Of a DNA stretch of 64,000 nucleotides, positions 53,812-62,049 are shown piece after piece. The notes beneath the pieces were generated by a model. The model saw only the letters and a list, made by a program, of their open reading frames with translations, did not search any database and had not been told where the DNA came from. Position 1 is the first letter of the stretch. Each line of letters begins with the position of its first letter. This DNA is from DASXUX01 sp036504595 (lineage in GTDB: Bacteria; Planctomycetota; SZUA-567; H5-PLA8), in NCBI GenBank assembly GCA_036504595.1, contig DASXUX010000010.1, forward strand, positions 1 to 64,000, read 5' to 3'. A program made the position numbers and the translations under genes.

Positions 53812-55536
53812 TCATTTATCTAGCTTGGTTACGGTAACGCTCTGGATAAAGTACTTGTTGAATTTGTTTCCGTCGGATTCCAGAGCGAAGTTGTAGCCCC
53901 AGTAGTTAACGAACTGCGCGTCGTCGATCGTCCACCGCACCGTGTGCCACTGCTTGTTATCGGGGATGGTGTACCAGGTGCCGGCGGTTCTGAAGCCCTT
54001 GGTCGATTCGTAGACGAGCTTAAAGCCAGCGTTGTCGTTGTTCGGGTTGCGCCGGACGACGGCGGTGATTTCTACAGGGACGGTCGTATAGTCGAGGAAG
54101 CCAGGGTCAACGACGAACAGGTTTCCGCCCGGGATGTTGCCGGCGCGCGCGGAGCCTCCATACGCGACGACAGCTTCGGCAACGGCATCGCCGGCAAGGG
54201 TATGCAGCCCTTTCTCCGCGTGCTCTTCGCCCATCGTGATGGAAACGGACTTCGCGCTCGCATAATCGCCGCCCCAAGGCAGAAGCTTGCCTTTGTTGGC
54301 CTGCGATTGCTTCGCCAAGTCGGCGGGCACGTCTAGGATGAAGACCGGCGCAGTTGTCAACGTCTGGCCGTCTGCGGTAGTGCCCACCGAAGTGAGCGGA
54401 TTCACCCATTGCACTGGCTGGCCGAAGTGGATCTGATCAGGGCGTCCCTGGTAAGCCCACGTGATTAGAACGGTGCTTTTGGGGCCTTGGAACAGAAATC
54501 CATAGTGCTTCTCGTTAAGCAGAACCCACCCGAGATACGTTGGGTGCTGCCCAAGGTGCTGAATCATCTGGGCCAAAGCCGTGTAAGCGGGTCGCGGCGT
54601 GCCATTGCTTTGAATCAGGCCCATCGGGCCGCTGTCGCCATCCATGCCCTCAAACCAGTGAACGCAGGCGACGTCTTGAGCGATGCTCATGCTGTACGCC
54701 TTGATCAAAGTATGCGCCTGGGTATCTGCGCCGAGCAACTTAGCGTCGCAGCCCAGTTCCGTGAAGATGATCGGCACGTTCACTCTTTCCGGATCTAGCG
54801 CGGCGAGCATCTTGCGGACGTTGGGAACGATATGCATGAACACGGCCTCGGTGCCGGCGTTCTTTGCTATTCCATTCAGAACTTCATAGGGATGCAGCGT
54901 GATGTAGTCGAAATGGTCCTTTGCGCCGGCCCGGATGACCTGCTCAAGGTAATTGACATGTGCCGACTTCGCAGCGAGACCGACATGGCAGCTCGGATCA
55001 GCGGCTTTCGCAGCGTCGTGCGCGGCGACAACGATTTTTGCATAATCCGACGGCGTTTGATCACGGCCGGTGAAGTTCGGCGGTTCGTTCCAGACTTCCC
55101 AGTACTTCACGCGACCGTTGGCGTGCTTTACGAGTTCGGAAACATAAGTGGACCACGCGGCCAGATTATTGACGGGCAAGGTGCCTGGTCGGTCCTTTTT
55201 GTTCCATTTTGCGTTACCAATGAGAATACCGCCAAATTCAAGACGATGTTCGGCGAGGTAGGCGATTTGTTTGTCGAGCGCCTCCCATTTCCAGTTGCCC
55301 TGTTCAGGCTCGAGCGCGCCCCAGTCGGTGTGGCAGCAGCGGTAGAACTTGAGGCCGATGGCCTCCATTTGCGGCACCCATCGGGCGTTGTCCTGCACGG
55401 ACCGATTGTTGATGTAGCAGCTTCCGACACCGAACGGCCCGAGTGCGAGCCCGGCTCCCATTTGCACGTCATCTGCAGCGGAAAGCTGAGTCGAGATCGC
55501 GATAGCAAGCGTGAGAACGCAGCAACTGAGTTTCAT
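53812..55536 (-). CDS. GH39-like secreted glycoside hydrolase
   Basis: Protein of 574 aa with a signal peptide (LSCCVLTLAIAISTQLSAA). The start is the second of two adjacent ATGs (55536), about 4 bases after GGAGGA. The barrel has the clan GH-A hallmarks: acid/base Glu in YWEVWNEPPNF and nucleophile Glu in IIFTELGCD, with a CCHTDWGALEPEQGNWKW strand at the start. A C-terminal beta-sandwich (from about 440) resembles a carbohydrate-binding module. The GH-A family is probably GH39 or a close relative (xylosidase/iduronidase type); substrate unknown. Expected periplasmic or extracellular. Confidence 0.78.
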   Translation of the reverse strand: MKLSCCVLTLAIAISTQLSAADDVQMGAGLALGPFGVGSCYINNRSVQDNARWVPQMEAIGLKFYRCCHTDWGALEPEQGNWKWEALDKQIAYLAEHRLEFGGILIGNAKWNKKDRPGTLPVNNLAAWSTYVSELVKHANGRVKYWEVWNEPPNFTGRDQTPSDYAKIVVAAHDAAKAADPSCHVGLAAKSAHVNYLEQVIRAGAKDHFDYITLHPYEVLNGIAKNAGTEAVFMHIVPNVRKMLAALDPERVNVPIIFTELGCDAKLLGADTQAHTLIKAYSMSIAQDVACVHWFEGMDGDSGPMGLIQSNGTPRPAYTALAQMIQHLGQHPTYLGWVLLNEKHYGFLFQGPKSTVLITWAYQGRPDQIHFGQPVQWVNPLTSVGTTADGQTLTTAPVFILDVPADLAKQSQANKGKLLPWGGDYASAKSVSITMGEEHAEKGLHTLAGDAVAEAVVAYGGSARAGNIPGGNLFVVDPGFLDYTTVPVEITAVVRRNPNNDNAGFKLVYESTKGFRTAGTWYTIPDNKQWHTVRWTIDDAQFVNYWGYNFALESDGNKFNKYFIQSVTVTKLDK

Positions 55537-55735
55537 CATTCCTCCATGGCTCGCGAGTAACTGCCGCCCAACCAGCCTCTCCCTTCGACTCACTGGACTA
55601 TAAGATCCACAGGTATTGCCAGCGTCCTCCGAAAGTGCTTTAGCCGGACTTGTAGCGATGGATGCGCACGCTGTCACGTCAAGAAGCCATGCCGATGCCT
55701 GGCATGCGTCTCAGGCCGGGAGGGGCCGGAGCAGT

Positions 55736-56641
55736 CTAGTTGTCCGACTTCATGCCGCTGAGCGGATGGTGCGTCACGGCGTCCCAGGCCAGTTCTTGCA
55801 GCAGTCGGTTCAGGTCCTTGTCATTGTACTTGCTCGCCGCCAGCCGCGGAGGCATCGGCAAGCCCACGGGGCTGCGACGATAGATCACGGCAAAGTGGCA
55901 GTAGCCTGACAGAACCTCTATCGGCATGCGGGGATGGCCGAGCTTGTCGGTGAAAAGGTCCGACTGCTTCTCGATCCCCGGGGCCTTGCCGGCGATCACC
56001 TTTTCTCGCAGGGCGATGACAGCTTGTCCGACCGGCACGACGAAGAGCGCCTGCTTGCCGAGTTTCTTGTTCAGGGCGCTTACGTAATCGTCCATGGCCT
56101 TGAAGTAAGATTCGTGCAATTCGCGGAGCCCCGCGACGGTGGCGGCGTTGGGGTCCACGTCGGCTTGCTTCCCCTTGAAGGGCCACTCGTTCTTGTCGAA
56201 GGGAATCCAGAACTCCTGGACCGTGATGCGTATGTTGGGGTTGTTTTCCAGAGCGAGTTTTGCGAAGTTGTCGATGCCCTCATCGGGCTGGTGCATGGGC
56301 GAGAGGGTGAGCACGTCCACTTTGCCATCGCGGAGGGCTGCCTTGGCCTTGTTCTTCTCATCCGGGACGGCCCAGTGCTGAATAACGCGCGAGCCGCCAA
56401 TCATGTTCACGCCGGCAATCTCGTGGCCCGCGATGCCGGCGGCCTTGGCGATGTCACTCAGCCACCCGGGCAGGAACGGCGCGTGGAAGCTGTGGCCGCA
56501 CGTGAAGACGCGCAGTCCCTTGGTAATCGGCGCCACCTGCGCGTTTGCGGCCACGCCGCTCTGGACAGGCGGGACGCTTTCGGCGCGCAAGGCAAGCACT
56601 GCGCTTGCCAACAAGAAGCAAATGAGCATTCGTGCTTTCAT
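55736..56641 (-). CDS. Secreted SGNH-hydrolase-like protein
   Basis: Protein of 301 aa with a signal peptide (MLICFLLASAVLALRAES). The motif FTCGHSFHAPFLPGWL is where GDSL/SGNH esterases keep the block I Ser (here GHSFH). The Asn-containing block (GVNMIGGSRVIQHW) and a C-terminal SGYCHFAVIYRRSP are also seen, but block III (GxND) is not clear. The ATG at 56641 follows AAGGGAG. It may be an esterase of the local polysaccharide-degradation set. Confidence 0.62.
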   Translation of the reverse strand: MKARMLICFLLASAVLALRAESVPPVQSGVAANAQVAPITKGLRVFTCGHSFHAPFLPGWLSDIAKAAGIAGHEIAGVNMIGGSRVIQHWAVPDEKNKAKAALRDGKVDVLTLSPMHQPDEGIDNFAKLALENNPNIRITVQEFWIPFDKNEWPFKGKQADVDPNAATVAGLRELHESYFKAMDDYVSALNKKLGKQALFVVPVGQAVIALREKVIAGKAPGIEKQSDLFTDKLGHPRMPIEVLSGYCHFAVIYRRSPVGLPMPPRLAASKYNDKDLNRLLQELAWDAVTHHPLSGMKSDN

Positions 56642-56679
56642 GGAGTTCTCCCTTGGCGGTGCTCTCCGTGGCCGCACCG

Positions 56680-57120
56680 TCACTCCGCTTCGTCCTCGAT
56701 GGACAGCTTCTGTTTCCTTGCCTTCTTTTTCTCCGGTGCGCCGATGTTGGCGTTTTTCGTCGGCATCGGAGCCTTGATTTCGTCACGCCATGCGAGCAAC
56801 TGGGCGTGCAGTTCCTTAACCTTATCGGGTTGCGCCGCTGCCAGATTGTGTTTCTCTCCGATATCGTCCTTCAGGTTGTAGAGTTCGAGCCGCCCATCTT
56901 CGAAGAACTCGTGCAGTTTCCAGTCGCCTGTACGAATGGCGCCTGCGGGCGTCGTGCGCCAAGTGTCGCCCCCGGCGCCAAGATAGCCGGGGAAATGCCA
57001 GAACAGGGGCATGGGTTCGGACTTCGCCGCGCTGGTCAGCACGTTGGCATAGCTCGTACCATCGAGCGTGTAGTTCTCCGGCTTTGGCGTCCCGGTCAGT
57101 TCCACAAGCCACGCGTGATC
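56680..57120 (-). pseudogene. C-terminal fragment of a sulfatase
   Basis: The frame encodes the last ~145 residues of a type I sulfatase: ELTGTPKPENYTLDGTSYAN, FWHFPGYLGAGGDTWRTTPA, GAIRTGDWKLHEFFEDGRLE, LYNLKDDIGEKHNLA, then a Lys-rich tail. The N-terminal catalytic part with the C-x-P-x-R formylglycine site is absent. The apparent start (TTG at 57144) is an artefact of a Ser-coding repeat. The fragment is therefore non-functional. Confidence 0.75.
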
Positions 57121-57204
57121 CGACGATGATGAAGACGAGGACAAGACCCCTGTGCATGCTTCTCTTCCTGTTGCCGGAACCCTTCGGATCGAAGCTTAGC
57201 ACCG

Positions 57205-57576
57205 CATCGTAGACTCCGCCATCCGATCCGTGAACAGCCTGCACTACAAGCCGATGGAATTCACGCACCAGGGCGCCTCCTGGGCCGGTCGGAGAAGCAG
57301 ACGCAAGCCATACGCGACGATTTCAACAAAGTCGATGCCTGGTCTAGGGAGAAGAATAGCCCCATCTTCCTGGGCGAGTTTGGCGCATACGACAAAGGAC
57401 CGATGGAGTCACGTGCCAGATAGAGCCATGTCGCTCGCGCCGCTGAATCGCTGGGCTGGAGATGGGCGTACTGGCAGTTCGACAGCAACTTCATTCTGCG
57501 GGACATGCAACGCGATGATTGGGTGAAGCCGATCCTTGAGGCGCTGATCCCTCCAGCAAACCATCGCGACAGTTAA
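57205..57576 (+). pseudogene. C-terminal remnant of a GH5 endoglucanase
   Basis: On the plus strand, joining two frames gives NSLHYKPMEFTHQGASWAGR, then QTQAIRDDFNKVDAW, then SPIFLGEFGAYDKGPMESRA, a stop, and LGWRWAYWQFDSNF to a final stop. This is the end of a GH5 cellulase; the Glu in LGEFGAY is the nucleophile. One frameshift and one TGG-to-TAG-like stop break it. Its end overlaps the end of the minus-strand GDSL gene. Confidence 0.7.
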
Positions 57577-58286
57577 TGCTGCGCCTGCATGCGCTTCTCG
57601 TCCACCAGAAGCGAGAGAAGCACCTGAGCATAGAGGCGATGGCCAAAATCATTGGGATGATTGACGCCGTTGCCGGTCAGGTCATGGTAGCGCTTGCGCG
57701 CGAGCAGATCGGTCCACAGTGCGGTACAGTCAGCGAGGATCATGCCATGCCCGAGCAATCCCGTCAACGCGTCACGGTACTTTGGAAACTGGTCGGCAGG
57801 GGTCCAGTTCCATTCCGAGTTAGCCAAGCTCGTTGAGACCAGCATGAACTCGGTGTCCGGCTGGCTCGCGCGCACGGCGGAGATCATCGCCTTGATCGTA
57901 TCGGCGTAGTGAGTTGGATTGCGGCCGGCCACGTCATTCATGCCATAGGAAATGATCACGAGGTCCGGCTTGGCATCGAGGACTTTCTGAATCCCCTTGA
58001 ACCCGCCATCCGCCGTGGCTCCGCCAACTGAGACATTGACCAGATCGACTCTGCCGCCATAGATCACCTCTAGTTCCGCGGCCAGCAGCACGGAATACGG
58101 CGGCTCATGAGGAGGATAGCCTTTTGAAGACGCATTGGCGCCCGCGGAGATGCTGTCTCCAGTCAGCGCTACACGCAGTCCCTCCTTGCGCTGAAGCTTC
58201 CCTGACACGCGCGGCAACTTCTCGCCGGCATAACGCGGCACGAACCCCGTCCACTCCCCGGCACGCACGTAAGCCGAGAGACTCAT
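57573..58286 (-). CDS. GDSL/SGNH-family esterase
   Basis: Protein of 237 aa. Block I is VALTGDSISAGANAS (nucleophile Ser in GDSI), block II VNVSVGGAT, block III IISYGMNDVAG, block V NHPNDFGHRLYAQ with Asp and His. It is complete from block I on, but its N-terminus is suspicious. The ORF lacks a signal peptide and a ribosome site at 58286, while the frame just upstream (58287-58428) starts MNKQMFKSCPRG with a membrane helix and stops matching after KSPAKPTASLFL. A one-base shift near 58285 could join them. The stop overlaps a GH5 remnant on the other strand. Confidence 0.78.
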   Translation of the reverse strand: MSLSAYVRAGEWTGFVPRYAGEKLPRVSGKLQRKEGLRVALTGDSISAGANASSKGYPPHEPPYSVLLAAELEVIYGGRVDLVNVSVGGATADGGFKGIQKVLDAKPDLVIISYGMNDVAGRNPTHYADTIKAMISAVRASQPDTEFMLVSTSLANSEWNWTPADQFPKYRDALTGLLGHGMILADCTALWTDLLARKRYHDLTGNGVNHPNDFGHRLYAQVLLSLLVDEKRMQAQH

Positions 58287-58428
58287 AAAGGAACAGGCTG
58301 GCGGTCGGCTTTGCTGGCGACTTTACGGCAAGAAAGATGCCGCCGCCAAGGGCCGCAACTGCGAGCACAATGATCAACCATATTAGCGCCGAACCACGTG
58401 GGCAGGACTTGAACATCTGCTTATTCAT
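58287..58428 (-). pseudogene. Membrane-helix N-terminal fragment coupled to the sigma gene
   Basis: The ATG at 58428 overlaps the end of the ECF sigma gene and begins MNKQMFKSCPRGSALIWLII, with a strong membrane helix. The frame continues to 58105 but beyond about residue 47 it is an antisense-like or shifted reading of the GDSL gene. It is either the displaced N-terminus of the esterase (frameshift) or the remains of an anti-sigma-like gene. Confidence 0.45.
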
Positions 58429-59092
58429 GTTTCTTCTCCTCTGCTAAGGCTGAAACTGCTGGCTGAGAATCGCCAAAACGCGACCTCAAGCACGAATCTT
58501 CGGGACACACTTTTCTGGCGGTTTCCATATTGCTGCCGGATATGCGCGTTGATGCCAAACGCTGGCGCAACCGTTGCATCGCGCGATACGCGCGCTTTCT
58601 TGTGGCCTCTAGAGAAAGCCCGCACTGGGCAGCAATTTCCGAAAACTCTAATCCGCCGTGGATGCGCAAAAGCAGAATTCTGCGATCCTCTACAAGAAGC
58701 TCGCAGAACGCGGCATGAGCACTTCGAAACTCCTCATGCATTTCCGCGGACGCGTCGGCCGGTGACCCGTTGGCGGCAGCAACCATGCCCGTCTCTGGCA
58801 ACGGCTCGTGAGCGCGCCGGAGCAGTTCATCGCGGCAGATGTTGTTGAGTATAGTGGAGAACCACGCGATAAAACGCCTTCCGGGTTCATAGGAATGCCG
58901 CGCGCGGATGAGCCGCAGGAAACACTCCTGAACGGCATCTTCCGCCGCGGTTTCGTTGCCAAACATTGCCTTGGCAATCCACAAAGCACGCTGGGTATGC
59001 CGACTGACAAGCTCTTCAAACAGTTTCTCGTCGGCAGATAGACGAAACGAAGCCATCAACACCTCGTCATTCAGCCGTGTGTGCTCGCCCAT
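58421..59092 (-). CDS. ECF-type RNA polymerase sigma factor
   Basis: Protein of 223 aa starting at ATG 59092, with GGAGA upstream; the frame is open to 59296 without a better start. Sigma region 2 is clear (FEELVSRHTQRALWIAKAMF, EDAVQECFLRLIRAR, FIAWFSTILNNICRDELLRR) and region 4 follows (LLVEDRRILLLRIHGGLEFS, EIAAQCGLSLEATRKRAYRAM). The C-terminal 40 residues (ETARKVCPEDSCLRSRFGDS) are an extension. An anti-sigma gene would be expected next, but only a membrane-helix fragment follows. Confidence 0.9.
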   Translation of the reverse strand: MGEHTRLNDEVLMASFRLSADEKLFEELVSRHTQRALWIAKAMFGNETAAEDAVQECFLRLIRARHSYEPGRRFIAWFSTILNNICRDELLRRAHEPLPETGMVAAANGSPADASAEMHEEFRSAHAAFCELLVEDRRILLLRIHGGLEFSEIAAQCGLSLEATRKRAYRAMQRLRQRLASTRISGSNMETARKVCPEDSCLRSRFGDSQPAVSALAEEKKHE

Positions 59093-59545
59093 CGTGGTAT
59101 CTCCCCGTTCTCTGAGTTGCCAGGATCGACGATAATCGAATGGCAAACCAGACCCTGACGCCGGCGATTGCCGGAGCCACCCATGAGAGAGCGGGGCGTG
59201 GCTATAGATTAAGGCGAGAGTGAAGCCGAAGCGGATCGGCCAGCGCGGGCGGCCCTGTTGCGAAGCCGTCGGCCAGTGTGCGGGTGGTAGAGACATCGAA
59301 TATGAACAGGTCAGCCGCGAGCGTCACGCGTTCTATATCACACTTTCTGGAAAAACTCCAATTTGGTGAAAAATGCAGCAGTAAGCGCTTGGCGAGTAGA
59401 CCAAGGCGCTATCAAGCGTGCCTGGAATAGCGTGAAGTATCCGATGGTTGTTCACGTCTACTGAAGAGACGGGGCGGTACGGGACGGAATTTCGCCCCAG
59501 TGGAGTTTTGTCCTCGCGCGTGATAGAGTGTTTGCCGGTGACCTG
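59093..59545. other. Divergent intergenic region, no gene seen
   Basis: About 450 bases between the leftward sigma gene and the rightward metal-resistance genes. The open frames on the minus strand (59333-59731) are antisense to the next gene and have no motif. Promoters for both directions should lie here, but I cannot assign boxes. Confidence 0.4.
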
Positions 59546-59935
59546 ATGATTACCTGCGCCAGACTCTTTGGGGTGTTGCTGATCGCGGCCAACTTGTTGG
59601 TCCCGGAGCGTCTGACTTCCTATAATCCCTGCTGCCTCGATGAAAACGGCCACCTGCGGGCCAAGCCGTGTCGCGAAGCCCCTTCCGGCGATACTGCCGG
59701 CCCCGTTGATGACTGCTGCACCCCAATTCACACAGTTCTGCGTGAAGCACCGCCGTCGGACTCGGTAGTAGAATCTGTGGCGCAGCCGAGTGCGCCCGTC
59801 TTCGGGATCGCTACGACTCCCGCGCCCGTTCTCGCCTTGGCTGAGCAGTGGAGCCGACCGCCGGCGGACTGGATGGCCGATTGGCCGCCAAGCTTAAGCG
59901 ATCCTCTCCGGTTTCATTCCCGCCTCAATCTGTAA
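59546..59935 (+). CDS. Small exported Cys-containing protein of the metal-efflux locus
   Basis: Protein of 129 aa with an N-terminal hydrophobic segment (LFGVLLIAANLLVPERL), followed by Cys pairs (NPCCLDE, PCREAP, DDCCTPIH) and a Pro/Ala-rich C-terminal half. The start at the ATG 59546 is preferred over the GTG at 59528. I do not recognise the family. Paired Cys and the location upstream of a CusA-type pump suggest a periplasmic metal-binding or sensor role. Confidence 0.55.
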   Translation: MITCARLFGVLLIAANLLVPERLTSYNPCCLDENGHLRAKPCREAPSGDTAGPVDDCCTPIHTVLREAPPSDSVVESVAQPSAPVFGIATTPAPVLALAEQWSRPPADWMADWPPSLSDPLRFHSRLNL

Positions 59936-60075
59936 TTCTGCCCTGATTTCTTGCCGCTGATTCCGGCGCAACGGGTGTTGCGTCATGGTCTGGTTTGCCA
60001 TTGGCGGCCAAATCGTCAGGCTTTCAGCCTGCGTGGCCGGCTACGGCTTCCCCAGAAACGAAAAGGAGACGAAAC

Positions 60076-60456
60076 ATGCAGTTGAACAGGATTTGTTTGT
60101 CGCTCGGATTGGTGTTGGCCTCCGCCCTGACGGCGTGGAGTGCGCACGCGATGGAAGGCGGCTGTTGCGGCGGTGGTGGCGCTGCGCAAACCGCGCAAGG
60201 TTCTACCGACAAGAACAAGGAGGTCATCGCCAAGCAGGGTCCGGCGTACCCGCTCAAGACCTGCGTTGTCAGCGGTGGTGATCTGGGCGCAATGGGCGGC
60301 GCGGTGGATTACGTCTACAAGGACCGGCTGGTGCGCTTCTGCTGCAAAGGCTGCATCAAGAAGTTCGAGAAAGAGCCGGACACATATTTGAAAAAGATCG
60401 ATGACGCAGCAAAGAAAGCGGCTGACGAGAAATCATCGGACAAGAAGGACAAGTAG
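60076..60456 (+). CDS. TRASH/YHS-like periplasmic metal-binding protein
   Basis: Protein of 126 aa with a signal peptide (ICLSLGLVLASALTAWSAHA) followed by GGCCGGGG. The core has the TRASH/YHS-type layout: LKTCVVSGGDLG, then VDYVYKDRLVRFCCKGCIKK with Cys spaced C-C-x2-C, ending FEKEPDTYLKKI. The tail is Lys-rich. Such domains bind copper or other soft metals in copper-resistance loci. Strong ribosome site (AAAGGAG). Confidence 0.8.
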   Translation: MQLNRICLSLGLVLASALTAWSAHAMEGGCCGGGGAAQTAQGSTDKNKEVIAKQGPAYPLKTCVVSGGDLGAMGGAVDYVYKDRLVRFCCKGCIKKFEKEPDTYLKKIDDAAKKAADEKSSDKKDK

Positions 60457-60471
60457 GGGACCGCTCTGCAC

Positions 60472-60497
60472 CGTCGCCGGCATGATCGCCGGCGACG
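60472..60497. terminator. Stable hairpin between metal-binding gene and efflux genes
   Basis: Perfect 10-bp stem CGTCGCCGGC / GCCGGCGACG with a six-base loop, 16 bases after the stop of the metal-binding gene. No T run follows, so it may be an attenuator or mRNA-stabilising hairpin rather than a full terminator. Confidence 0.55.
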
Positions 60498-60585
60498 AGT
60501 GCGGCGCGCAGAAAAGTAAGATATGGCTTCTTGGAAAAATCGGGCGAAAATAAAGCCTAGGTTTCCTGGGAGGGGGAGTTTGAGG

Positions 60586-62049
60586 ATGCAAGACAATACA
60601 GAACAACCATTCGTCAGGGCGCCGTTGCTGCTGGCGGTGGTCTGTGCGGTCATGACGGCAGCGGCCGGATTGGCGTCAGATACTACAACGCCATCACCCG
60701 TACTGGAAGGCGACGCGCAGTTCATCTCCGCGAGCGCGCCTGACCATGTGGCGCAGCAAGACATGCCGCGTCCAGAACCTTGTGTGAAGCCCGCCCTCTC
60801 CACGGATGTCGCCGCGACGGAGGACACCGCCCTGCGCGAGAAGACGACGCTGGAAGCTATTCTCAGCATGGCCGCGCGGAATAATCCCATAGTCAGTGCC
60901 GCCAATCATCGCTGGCAGGCGGCGACGCACCGGCGTGCGCAGGTGCTCGCGCTTCCCGATCCCAAGATTGAAGCGCGCTACTTCACGCAGCGCGTGGACG
61001 ATAAATGGATGCTCATGCTGTCACAAGAGGTTCCCTACCCTGGCAAGCTGATCCTGGGGGGAAAAGTCGCGAACAAAGAGGCCGAGGCTGCGCGTCTGCG
61101 CTATGAAGCGACCGTCAGAGACGCTCTCTCGGACGCCAAGGAGAGCTTCTTCGAACTCTACTACATCGACCGCGCGCAGCACGTAACCGAAGAAATCAAG
61201 AAACTCTATGATCGCTATGCGGCGCTGGCGGTTGGCGGCAAAGAGCCCGGAGTGACTAAGCTGCCTGAAACGTTCCGCGCCGAGAGTCAGCGCGCGCAAC
61301 TGGCCAACGATCTCATCTTGCTGAAAGAGATCCGCGCATCGGAGACTGAGCGCCTGCGCGCAACCATCGGCGCTCCGAAACGATTCGCTTTGGGAACGAC
61401 CGAAGACGTGGCGGAGCCAACAGAGATCTCGGAAACAATCGAAAAGCTCCAGGAAACCGCAGAGAAGCACAACCAGGAACTGGCGGCTGCCGGCGTGGAA
61501 GTCGAACGCGCGAAATACCAGTCGCAGCTCGCGCGGCGCGCACCGATCCCCGACCTGATGGTTGGCGGCTTCTACGAACACATGACGATGGGCAATCAGG
61601 TCGGTGTCACTGCCGGTATTTCGATACCGCTCTGGATTCCCAAATACTCGGCAATGGCCAAGGAAGCCGCGGAAAACGAAAAAGCGGCTGCCGCTGATCA
61701 GCAGGCACAAGAACTCAGGATTCGCGCCGATCTGGCCAAGGCGTACTTCAGCCTGACCAACTCGTCGCGCCTCGTGCGACTGTACCGCGACACGCTGATC
61801 CCGCAGGCCCGGCAAGCGCTGCAATCCGCCGAGACGCTGTATCGCAACAACACCGCCAGCTTGACTTCGGTGCTGGAAACGACTGCCACAGTCCACAACT
61901 TTGAATTGGCTCGCCTGCGTGCGACGGCGGACTTCTACGCCAACGTTGCGCGAATCGAGCGGGTGCTAGGCACGGCGTTTCAGCTACAGCCGGCAGGCGG
62001 GCAGGGACGCCCGCCCTACCCCGCTATCGAAAAGGAGGCCACCAAATGA
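60586..62049 (+). CDS. TolC-family outer-membrane efflux protein 1 (CusC-like)
   Basis: Protein of 487 aa, starting at the ATG at 60586 after AGGGGGAG; the frame runs from 60523. Signal-like N-terminus (LLLAVVCAVMTAAAGLA). Two outer-membrane efflux repeats of long helices follow, for example LEAILSMAARNNPIVSAANH near residue 90 and ATAEFYANVARIERVLG-like text (TADFYANVARIERVLG) at the end. It should form the trimeric outer-membrane channel of a tripartite pump. Its stop overlaps the start of a second TolC-family gene. Confidence 0.86.
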   Translation: MQDNTEQPFVRAPLLLAVVCAVMTAAAGLASDTTTPSPVLEGDAQFISASAPDHVAQQDMPRPEPCVKPALSTDVAATEDTALREKTTLEAILSMAARNNPIVSAANHRWQAATHRRAQVLALPDPKIEARYFTQRVDDKWMLMLSQEVPYPGKLILGGKVANKEAEAARLRYEATVRDALSDAKESFFELYYIDRAQHVTEEIKKLYDRYAALAVGGKEPGVTKLPETFRAESQRAQLANDLILLKEIRASETERLRATIGAPKRFALGTTEDVAEPTEISETIEKLQETAEKHNQELAAAGVEVERAKYQSQLARRAPIPDLMVGGFYEHMTMGNQVGVTAGISIPLWIPKYSAMAKEAAENEKAAAADQQAQELRIRADLAKAYFSLTNSSRLVRLYRDTLIPQARQALQSAETLYRNNTASLTSVLETTATVHNFELARLRATADFYANVARIERVLGTAFQLQPAGGQGRPPYPAIEKEATK

